Source: Pseudomonadota bacterium (GTDB taxonomy: Bacteria > Myxococcota_A > Polyangia > Fen-1088). Taken from it: 6,298 bases of DNA. The notes beneath the pieces are model-generated. The model made no database searches. It was not told the DNA's origin and saw only the letters and a program-made list of their open reading frames with translations. The stretch is from contig JADGRD010000220.1 of NCBI GenBank assembly GCA_017881285.1, forward strand, positions 1-6,298, given 5' to 3'. Shown in pieces: positions 1-6,298 of this stretch. Both the position numbers and the translations under genes were made by a program. Position 1 is the stretch's first letter, and every line of letters begins with the position of its first letter.

Positions 1-807
1 AAGCCATTTCCGCAGTTGCTCGACAGCGTGCGAGAGTCAAGAATCTTTCAAGCCATCGATCGTGTCTTTCACGTCCAGGCAGAGCTCGACAATCCCAGCC
101 GTAAGCTTGCACAAATTGCCAAGAGCGAAATGACGCCATTACTGTCGTTGGTTGGGGGCGTGTTGACGGTCGTTTCGGGGGTGGTGGTTATCGCGTTCTT
201 GACCATTTTCATGTTGGTCTTTGGCGGACCCTTGATCGCGGCCATCTTGCGCGAGGCACGGGCGGACCGACGTCCCGTGTACCAAAATGTGATTCGCAGG
301 CTACACGACGCGCTCGGCGGTTACGTGATTGGATTAGTAGTCATCTGTTCCATCAACGCAACGGTTACAACGATATTCCTGGCTGTCAACCACACGCCAT
401 TCTTCCTTCCCCTCGGTCTGCTGTGCGGCATGTCGAGCGTGCTCCCCTACGCCGGCCCGTTCGTCAGCGGCGTTACCGTTTCAGCCGTTGCCTTTGGTAC
501 GGGAGGGATAGGACATGGGATTGCCGCGGTCATCTACTTTATCCTCTATGGGCAGCTGGAAGGGAACGTGCTCGGCCCATTGGTCTTTCGTCGTGCCGTG
601 CATGTCAACCCTCTGCTGGTCACCCTATCGGTCCTCTTCTTCGGCGAGCTTGGGGGCATTCTGGGCGCGGTCGCAGCGGTCCCATTACTCGCTGTCGTTC
701 AGATCTTGGTGGGAGAGATCTTGCAGCTACGACGCGCCGGACTGACAAGAAACCCCGACCATCACGCAGATTTAGAGGTTGCGACGAACGCCTCGAACTC
801 GCGCTGA
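1..807 (+). CDS. AI-2E/PerM-family membrane transporter, 3' part
   Basis: This is the C-terminal portion of an inner-membrane protein of the AI-2E transporter family (PerM/YhhT/TqsA group, formerly UPF0118). Characterised members export autoinducer-2 or act as ion antiporters; the substrate here cannot be told. The frame is open from base 1, so the gene starts outside the window; the TTG at 16 is only an internal codon. Numbered from base 16, hydrophobic segments lie near residues 43-70, 103-124, 130-160, 168-180 and 198-233. The family-typical end is visible: a GPFVSG turn near 147-152, then EGNVLGPLV near 182-190, VNPLLVTLSVL near 197-207 and a glycine-rich GELGGILGAVAAVPLL run near 210-225. 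The reading frame is intact to the TGA at 805-807. It lies 55 nt upstream of the catalase start on the same strand, so the two could be co-transcribed, although a functional link is not established. Family assignment is firm, function is not. Confidence 0.85.
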   Translation, partial: KPFPQLLDSVRESRIFQAIDRVFHVQAELDNPSRKLAQIAKSEMTPLLSLVGGVLTVVSGVVVIAFLTIFMLVFGGPLIAAILREARADRRPVYQNVIRRLHDALGGYVIGLVVICSINATVTTIFLAVNHTPFFLPLGLLCGMSSVLPYAGPFVSGVTVSAVAFGTGGIGHGIAAVIYFILYGQLEGNVLGPLVFRRAVHVNPLLVTLSVLFFGELGGILGAVAAVPLLAVVQILVGEILQLRRAGLTRNPDHHADLEVATNASNSR

Positions 808-850
808 GGCACCACCATGTCCATTCGGTGCTATTGAAGCAGGAGTCAAC

Positions 851-855
851 AGGAG
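851..855 (+). promoter_or_regulatory. Ribosome binding site of the catalase gene (decides a GTG start)
   Basis: AGGAG stands 7 nt before the GTG at 863-865. This is the only well-placed Shine-Dalgarno sequence near the 5' end of the catalase frame. It favours GTG 863 over the upstream in-frame TTG at 779, which lies inside the transporter gene, and over the downstream ATG at 914. Confidence 0.75.
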
Positions 856-862
856 AACAACA

Positions 863-2971
<2,109 letters not shown>

Positions 2972-3059
2972 GCTACATGTACCCAAAATGGCGGCACCAA
3001 TAAGTCACCGCCCTTCTTCTCAACCACAAACCAAGAGTTGTTACACAAACAGCCAAGTC

Positions 3060-3064
3060 AGGAG
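3060..3064 (+). promoter_or_regulatory. Ribosome binding site of the GlsB/YeaQ-family gene
   Basis: AGGAG lies 9 nt before the ATG at 3074. This selects ATG 3074 over the in-frame TTG at 3038, whose extra 12 residues are hydrophilic and unlike the family's N-terminus. The leader around it closely resembles that of the catalase gene. Confidence 0.7.
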
Positions 3065-3073
3065 AAAACAACA

Positions 3074-3331
3074 ATGTCAATAATCGCGTGGATCGTTCTC
3101 GGCCTCATCTCAGGTTTCATTGCCAGCAAGATTGTCAACAAGTCGGGCGACGGCCTGGTTCCGGATCTCGTTCTTGGAATCGTGGGTGCGGTTGCAGGCG
3201 GCATCTTGTTCCGTTTGGTGGGCTCAGCCGGCGTGACCGGCCTCAACTTCTGGAGCATTTTCGTGGCCGTGATTGGTGCGGTCGTCGCCCTCGCCCTCAA
3301 ACACGCTGTCGTTGGTCGCAGCAACGCCTAG
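3074..3331 (+). CDS. GlsB/YeaQ/YmgE-family stress-response membrane protein
   Basis: Small integral membrane protein of 85 residues, the usual size for this family (Pfam 'Transglycosylase-associated protein', a name without enzymatic meaning). Three hydrophobic segments are visible at about residues 1-20, 29-49 and 57-78. The family's glycine-rich signatures are present: GLISGFIASKIV near 10-21, then a PDLVLGIVGAVAGGILF stretch near 30-46. It ends in a short polar tail. Homologues such as YeaQ and YmgE of E. coli and GlsB of Gram-positives are induced by general, osmotic or acid stress, but their biochemical role is unknown. It follows the catalase by 102 nt on the same strand with no convincing terminator between them, so a shared stress transcript is possible. 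The near-identical translation leaders support matched expression. Family assignment is strong; a role beside the catalase is inferred from position. Confidence 0.9.
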   Translation: MSIIAWIVLGLISGFIASKIVNKSGDGLVPDLVLGIVGAVAGGILFRLVGSAGVTGLNFWSIFVAVIGAVVALALKHAVVGRSNA

Positions 3332-3453
3332 CACTACGGATTCACGCTCCGCGCGCTTGCCACACGCGTACTGACCTGCGAGTTGTCTGGCGATGATTCA
3401 GGGGAGCGGAGGGTGGTAATGTAGGCTGGCTTGAGGCGCAGAGCTTGGCAGGA

Positions 3454-3511
3454 CTTGCACGTGGCATGCCAGCGGATTGGCACGAGGAAGTTCAGCCACT
3501 TGCCGTGCAAG
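3454..3511. repeat. Nested imperfect palindrome
   Basis: CTTGCAC (3454-3460) pairs with GTGCAAG (3505-3511) and GTGGC (3461-3465) pairs with GCCAC (3495-3499). This gives 12 bp interrupted by a 5-nt bulge on the right arm. Inside the loop, TGCCA (3467-3471) pairs with TGGCA (3478-3482) around 6 nt. No T tract follows on either strand, so it does not look like an intrinsic terminator. It could be an end of the decayed mobile element, a repeat of the REP/MITE kind, or a structured RNA. The sequence does not decide. Confidence 0.45.
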
Positions 3512-3558
3512 CGGGTCTAGGCCGAAGCCAAGGTATCCAATCAACATGACTTGGCAGG

Positions 3559-3575
3559 GCGTTCAATATGAACGC
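3559..3575. repeat. Perfect 17-nt palindrome GCGTTCAATATGAACGC
   Basis: Two 7-nt arms, GCGTTCA and TGAACGC, flank ATA. The form is that of a dimeric-repressor operator, but there is no adjacent start codon for it to control. IS91-type elements use GTTC/GAAC targets, and both words occur here beside a transposase-like fragment, so an element end is an alternative. Neither reading is proven. Confidence 0.4.
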
Positions 3576-3578
3576 GAG

Positions 3579-3821
3579 TCACCCCCCAGCCGCGAGGCCC
3601 AGGCGCCGGCCATTGTCCACGCTGCTGGTGGCGGGCAGCTCGCCGCCTCCTGATTCCAGATCTGCCAGGAACGTCGCCCAATGTTCCTGTATCGTTCGAT
3701 ACAGCAAAGTTGTTTCGGGACAATGGCGCCCGTACGCGCCTGCACCGACGGGCGCGTGGGTGTGACAGCTTGCTGCTGGTTGCGGGGAAAGCACCAGTAG
3801 AAGTTCTCGGCAACGAGACAA
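3579..3821 (-). pseudogene. Fragment resembling an IS91-family transposase N-terminus
   Basis: The minus-strand frame contains a stretch (about 3734 down to 3630) with the pattern I associate with the start of IS91/IS801-type transposases. It has a CPETTLLYRTIQEHWATFL core followed by an acidic AD-LESGGGELPA segment. In full-length members this is followed by a Cys-rich zinc-binding domain and the Y-transposase (HUH) catalytic domain. Here similarity stops at about 3630, and the frame runs 17 unrelated residues to a stop near 3579. The only upstream start is a TTG at 3821 without a ribosome site, so this is a remnant, not a gene. Assignment rests on remembered family pattern over about 35 residues and could be wrong. 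It sits between the two stress clusters, which suggests past insertion or rearrangement here. Confidence 0.45.
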
Positions 3822-3904
3822 TATTTGTTGCTAGCGAAGCGCAGCTTTCGGCATTCGAGGCCAGCTTCGCGAGCCGGTGCGTGACAGCGTGGCGACAGAC
3901 CGAG

Positions 3905-3922
3905 CGTCCGCCTTCCCGGACG
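3905..3922 (-). terminator. Hairpin downstream of the ferritin gene, possible weak terminator
   Basis: CGTCCG (3905-3910) and CGGACG (3917-3922) form a perfect 6-bp GC-rich stem around 6 nt, beginning 24 nt past the ferritin stop in its direction of transcription. The sequence after the stem lacks a real T tract, so efficient intrinsic termination is doubtful. It is the best hairpin close to this operon end. Confidence 0.3.
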
Positions 3923-3946
3923 TCCCCTTTCCCATAAGCGACAGCG

Positions 3947-4444
3947 TTACGTCGCCGCCCCGCGTTTGCCCATCTTCGAGTCCAGGTACCAGATGCCGCC
4001 GCCCTGCTCGCCCACGGCCTTCAGCTGGTCGAGGATCTGGCCGACGTTCGACTCCTCCTCGATCTGCTCGGTGACGTACCACTGCAGGGCGATCTCGCTG
4101 GCGTAGTCCTTCTCGGCCCGCGACAGCTCGAAGAGGGCGTTGATGGTTCCCGTGATGCTCTTCTCGTGCTCGAGGATCTGCTCGAACACTTGGGTGATGC
4201 CGCCGAACTCCGAGGGGGGTGCGGCGATGGCGGCCAGGGCCAGACGGCCGCCGCGGTCGACCACGAACTCGACCAGCTTCATGGCGTGCTTCGTCTCTTC
4301 ATGCGCCTGCACGCGCAGCCAGTGCGCGAAGCCGCGGAAGCTCCTGCCCTCGCAGTGCGCGCTCATGGCCAGGTAGAGCTGGGCCGAGAATTGTTCCAGA
4401 TTGATCTGTGCGTTGAGAGCGTCCTGAATCTTCTTGCCGATCAT
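3947..4444 (-). CDS. ftnA: Non-haem bacterial ferritin (FtnA-like)
   Basis: Iron-storage protein of 165 residues, the length of E. coli FtnA, expected to form a cytoplasmic 24-subunit shell that oxidises Fe(II) and stores Fe(III). The ferroxidase ligands fall at the same numbers as in E. coli FtnA: E17, E50 and H53 for site A, E94, Q127 and E130 for site B, with Y24 beside the centre. E49, E126 and E129, used by the third FtnA iron site, are also present. There is no mid-helix Met haem ligand to suggest bacterioferritin. The conserved QWYVTEQIEEE segment is at 121-131 and the GGGIWYLD end at 148-155. The ATG at 4444 is preceded by a consensus AGGAGG. The gene starts 42 nt after the ahpF stop on the same strand, so it is probably the last gene of an ahpC-ahpF-ferritin unit. 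This pairs peroxide removal with sequestration of Fenton-active iron. Confidence 0.95.
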   Translation of the reverse strand: MIGKKIQDALNAQINLEQFSAQLYLAMSAHCEGRSFRGFAHWLRVQAHEETKHAMKLVEFVVDRGGRLALAAIAAPPSEFGGITQVFEQILEHEKSITGTINALFELSRAEKDYASEIALQWYVTEQIEEESNVGQILDQLKAVGEQGGGIWYLDSKMGKRGAAT

Positions 4445-4449
4445 TAGGT

Positions 4450-4455
4450 CCTCCT
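4450..4455 (-). promoter_or_regulatory. Ribosome binding site of the ferritin gene
   Basis: A full AGGAGG on the minus strand lies 5 nt before the ATG at 4444-4442. It fixes the ferritin start, and the 42-nt gap after ahpF leaves little room for a separate promoter. Confidence 0.75.
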
Positions 4456-4486
4456 GGTTTGCGAACTCTGAAAGGGGTTCCTGCGC

Positions 4487-6175
4487 CTACGCGCGAAGAT
4501 GCGCCGGCCCCTCACCCGCCCCTATCCCCACTTCGTGGGGAGAGGGAGAGCGGATGCGGTCTTCGAATGCGGTGAGCGCGGCCTTGGCGCCCTCGCCCAT
4601 GGCGATGACGATCTGCTTGAAGGGCACGCTGCTCACGTCGCCGGCGGCGTAGATCCCCGGCTTGCTCGTGCGGCAGCGCTCGTCGATGACGATCTCGCCC
4701 ATGCGGTTGACGGTCACCAGATCCTTGACCAGGGCGCTGTTGGGCACCAGGCCGATCTGGACGAAGACGCCGTCGAGCGCGAGCTCGTGGATCTTTTCGG
4801 TCGGGCGATCTTGGTAGCGCAGGGCCGTCACGGTCTGGCCGTTGCCCACGACTTCGGTGGTGCGCGCGTTGGTCACGATGCTGACGTTGGGCAGGCCACG
4901 CAGGTTGCGCACCAGCACCTCGTCGGCCTTGAGCTGCTCGGAGAACTCGAACAGGGTCACCTGGGCGCAAATTCCGGCCAGGTCGATGCCGGCCTCGACG
5001 CCGGAGTTGCCACCGCCGATCACGGCCACGCGCTTGCCCTTGTAGAAGGGACCGTCGCAGTGCGGGCAGAAGGCCACGCCGCGCCCCAGATAGTCCTTCT
5101 CGCCGGGCACCCCCAGCTCGCGCCATTTCGCGCCAGTGGCGAGGATGAGCGCGTCGGCGTGCAGGACCTCGCCGCCTTGCAGACGCACTTCCTTGTGCTT
5201 GCCGTGTTCGAGAATCTGCTCGACCTTGCGATTGTCGAGCAGGTCGATGGCATAGGCGCGCAGGTGCTTCTCGATATCCGCGGCCAGGCGCCGCCCCTCG
5301 GTGTACGGCACCGAGATGAGGTTCTCGATGCCCACGGTCTCCTGCACCTGGCCACCCAGCCGCTGCGCCACCAGCGCGGTCTTGAGCCCCTTGCGCGAGC
5401 TGTAGATCGCGGCCGAGCTACCCGCCGGCCCGCCGCCCAGCACCACCACGTCGTAGTGTTGCGGCGGCTGCGCGACCGCATCGGCGGCGGCCTCGCGCCC
5501 AAGCGCGCCCTCGAGGGTTTCCAGCAGCTCGGCGAAATTGGCTCGGCCGACGTGCACGATAGCATTGGCGCTGTCACGGGAACCCTCAAAGGGTTCCCGT
5601 GGACCTTCCCGCGACGCTACGCTGCCGACAAAGCCGGCAGGCTCCGCACGCGACACGACGGCGGGCACCCCTTGGATGCCGAGCGACTCGATATCCGCCT
5701 CGGCTAGCTCGCCATCGATCATCTCGTGGTGAAAATCCGCGTGCATGAGCGCCATCTGGTTCAGCGCCTGGACCACGTCCGGGCAGTTGGTACAACTCAG
5801 GGAAACGTAGGTGCGCAGGCGCACCGGCCCCTTGAGCGCGCGCACCCGGCGCCGCACGCCCTCGTCGGGCAGCTTGCCCTTGCCGTCTGCGTTGAGCAGG
5901 GCGACGATGAGCGAGGTGAACTCGTGCCCACCGGGCACCCCGCGGAAGCGGATGCCGGTGGCCTTGCCGTCGCGCAAGAGGTCGAACTGCACGCCTGGCA
6001 CGGTTTCGTCAACCTCGACAAGCGCAATCTTCTCGCTGCACCCGGCAACATCGGCCAGCAACTCGCGCAGCTCTTCCCGCTTGGGATGGTCACCGCGGTA
6101 GAGAGCCAGGGTGAGCGACGACGAGAGCGTCGCGAAGTGAGTCGTCAGTTGATCCCGGATGCCTTGGTCCAGCAT
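4487..6175 (-). CDS. ahpF: Alkyl hydroperoxide reductase subunit F (NADH:peroxiredoxin reductase)
   Basis: Flavoprotein disulfide reductase that passes electrons from NADH through FAD and two CxxC pairs to the peroxiredoxin AhpC in the cytoplasm. It has 562 residues from the ATG at 6175 against 521 in E. coli. The N-terminal double-thioredoxin-fold domain (about 1-200) carries CTNC at C128/C131, followed by GVPAVV with the expected cis-Pro. The FAD-binding GGGPAG is at 247-252, the redox CPHC at C370/C373 (E. coli C345/C348), the NADH-binding GGGNSG at 387-392 and the FAD motif AAGDVSSVPF near 510-519. All four redox cysteines are present. Two oddities explain the extra length. About 27 residues are inserted after GVPAVV (about 175-206) and contain a perfect palindrome. 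A tail after AFEDRIR (543-562) is encoded by a second palindromic repeat. ATG 6175 is preceded by GGAG; the in-frame TTG or GTG codons further upstream add residues foreign to the family. It lies 94 nt after ahpC. Confidence 0.95.
   Translation of the reverse strand: MLDQGIRDQLTTHFATLSSSLTLALYRGDHPKREELRELLADVAGCSEKIALVEVDETVPGVQFDLLRDGKATGIRFRGVPGGHEFTSLIVALLNADGKGKLPDEGVRRRVRALKGPVRLRTYVSLSCTNCPDVVQALNQMALMHADFHHEMIDGELAEADIESLGIQGVPAVVSRAEPAGFVGSVASREGPREPFEGSRDSANAIVHVGRANFAELLETLEGALGREAAADAVAQPPQHYDVVVLGGGPAGSSAAIYSSRKGLKTALVAQRLGGQVQETVGIENLISVPYTEGRRLAADIEKHLRAYAIDLLDNRKVEQILEHGKHKEVRLQGGEVLHADALILATGAKWRELGVPGEKDYLGRGVAFCPHCDGPFYKGKRVAVIGGGNSGVEAGIDLAGICAQVTLFEFSEQLKADEVLVRNLRGLPNVSIVTNARTTEVVGNGQTVTALRYQDRPTEKIHELALDGVFVQIGLVPNSALVKDLVTVNRMGEIVIDERCRTSKPGIYAAGDVSSVPFKQIVIAMGEGAKAALTAFEDRIRSPSPHEVGIGAGEGPAHLRA
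4509..4546. repeat. Palindromic repeat forming the 3' end of ahpF
   Basis: TCCCCAC (4525-4531) and GTGGGGA (4535-4541) form a perfect 7-bp stem with loop TTC. Outside it, CCCTC (4509-4513) pairs with GAGGG (4542-4546) across an 11-nt one-sided bulge. C-rich and G-rich hairpins of this kind resemble dispersed intergenic repeats common in GC-rich proteobacteria. It lies wholly inside the codons of the extra C-terminal tail of AhpF and ends 19 nt before the stop codon. No T tract follows in the ahpF direction. Confidence 0.6.
5558..5653. repeat. In-frame insertion-like segment within ahpF
   Basis: These bases encode AhpF residues about 175-206, which have no counterpart in E. coli AhpF. There, 8 residues join VPAVF to the next GR, whereas here 35 join VPAVV to GR. 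The segment holds a perfect 12-bp inverted repeat (5575-5586 with 5590-5601, loop CAA) and a second 6-bp one, CTGCCG (5622-5627) with CGGCAG (5635-5640). The frame is preserved and no stop codon is introduced. It looks like a small palindromic repeat inserted into the gene, comparable in principle to the palindromic elements in Rickettsia genes. Exact boundaries cannot be set from one copy. Confidence 0.6.
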
Positions 6176-6180
6176 AGCCG

Positions 6181-6184
6181 CTCC
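6181..6184 (-). promoter_or_regulatory. Ribosome binding site of ahpF
   Basis: GGAG on the minus strand lies 5 nt before the ATG at 6175. It supports the MLDQG start over the upstream in-frame start near 6211, which falls in the hairpin tail and has no ribosome site. Confidence 0.65.
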
Positions 6185-6206
6185 AGATCGGTGGGTGGGA
6201 AAGGAA

Positions 6207-6245
6207 CACAAGAAAACCGATCCGGAATGGTCGGTTCCGGACCGG
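6207..6245 (-). terminator. Hairpin with T-rich tail between ahpC and ahpF, possible attenuating terminator
   Basis: Read on the minus strand, an 11-nt arm (6245-6235) pairs with 6227-6217 around a 7-nt loop. Ten pairs are Watson-Crick and one is G-U. The stem is followed directly by TTTTCTTGTG. It starts 25 nt after the ahpC stop. This is the form of an intrinsic terminator, with a T tract interrupted after four bases. A leaky terminator here would give more AhpC than AhpF, which suits a peroxiredoxin and its catalytic reductase. Alternatively it protects the 3' end of a processed ahpC mRNA. Confidence 0.6.
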
Positions 6246-6269
6246 CGAGGGTTTCGGGGAGGAATTCGC

Positions 6270-6298
6270 TCAGATCTTGCCGACCAGGTCGAGGCCGG
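6270..6298 (-). CDS. ahpC: Alkyl hydroperoxide reductase subunit C, last 8 codons
   Basis: The minus strand entering from the right edge encodes GLDLVGKI and then TGA. This matches the C-terminus of E. coli-type AhpC, which ends SLDLVGKI. AhpC is the typical 2-Cys peroxiredoxin that reduces H2O2, organic hydroperoxides and peroxynitrite and is recycled by AhpF. Only the last residues lie in the window, so its catalytic cysteines cannot be checked. Position directly upstream of ahpF on the same strand makes the call secure despite the short length. Any promoter and OxyR site would lie beyond the window. Confidence 0.85.

Larger units (their letters stand above)
3332..3946. other. 615-nt intergenic region with palindromes and mobile-element debris
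   Basis: This stretch lies between the stops of two convergent gene groups. No frame in it looks like an intact protein. What can be seen is a nested imperfect palindrome at 3454-3511, a perfect 17-nt palindrome at 3559-3575, a transposase-like fragment on the minus strand at 3579-3821, an imperfect inverted repeat (3830-3840 with 3864-3874, 10 of 11 positions pairing) and a 6-bp hairpin at 3905-3922. Segment 3332-3450 shows nothing recognisable. The mixture fits an eroded insertion element between the convergent gene ends. Confidence 0.6.

Noticed and set aside
2972..3073. Possible terminator between the catalase and GlsB-type genes (GGCGG with CCGCC around 13 nt)
   Set aside because: The stem has only 5 bp, the loop is long and no T tract follows. 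It is too weak to call.
3454..3511. Integron attC site or CRISPR repeat
   Set aside because: There are no inverse-core/core (RYYYAAC/GTTRRRY) ends, no cassette genes and no regularly spaced repeats, so the palindrome is left unclassified.
3687..3704. Perfect palindrome CTGTATCGTTCGATACAG, resembling a TetR-type operator
   Set aside because: It coincides codon by codon with LYRTIQ of the transposase-like fragment on the minus strand, so it is probably a by-product of coding sequence. It has no nearby gene start to control.
3568..3765. Short plus-strand open frames in the intergenic region
   Set aside because: They have no ribosome site, low-complexity Pro/Arg/Ser content and no family resemblance, and they overlap the transposase-like fragment on the other strand.
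4499..5707. Plus-strand open frame of 402 codons
   Set aside because: It is antisense to ahpF, whose FAD, NAD and CxxC motifs are all present. The His/Asp/Val/Leu-rich shadow is expected from GC-rich codons.

Overview
This window reads as a proteobacterial-type, moderately to strongly GC-rich chromosome carrying two oxidative-stress clusters that converge on a decayed intergenic region. The evidence is an AhpC/AhpF pair of the E. coli type, an FtnA-like ferritin whose metal ligands fall at the E. coli residue numbers, a large-subunit (KatE/HPII-type) catalase and a GlsB/YeaQ-type membrane protein. The sequence does not fix the genus. A high-GC beta-, gamma- or delta-type proteobacterium fits best.

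Left part, plus strand: the 3' portion of an AI-2E/PerM-family transporter gene (1-807, entering from outside the window); a 702-residue clade-2 catalase (863-2971); and an 85-residue GlsB/YeaQ/YmgE-family stress membrane protein (3074-3331). The catalase and GlsB genes share almost the same ribosome-binding leader.

Middle (3332-3946): no intact gene. It holds several palindromes and, on the minus strand, a short stretch that looks like the N-terminus of an IS91-family transposase cut off before its zinc-binding cysteines. It separates two blocks with visibly different codon use: mixed third positions on the left, mostly G/C third positions on the right.

Right part, minus strand, read from the right edge inward: the last eight codons of ahpC (6270-6298), ahpF (4487-6175) and an ftnA-like ferritin (3947-4444). 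Spacing suggests one ahpC-ahpF-ferritin operon. Between ahpC and ahpF lies a hairpin with a T-rich tail that could reduce read-through into ahpF.

Together the genes cover peroxide removal at high concentration (catalase) and low concentration (AhpC with its reductase AhpF), and storage of the iron that would otherwise drive Fenton chemistry (ferritin). The most unusual features are in ahpF. An in-frame segment of about 27 extra residues contains a perfect 12-bp inverted repeat, and a C-terminal tail of about 16 extra residues is encoded by a second palindromic repeat. The catalase carries Cys where E. coli HPII has the His that bonds to the haem-ligand Tyr, which predicts a Cys-Tyr link. I did not find a clearly new multi-gene system.
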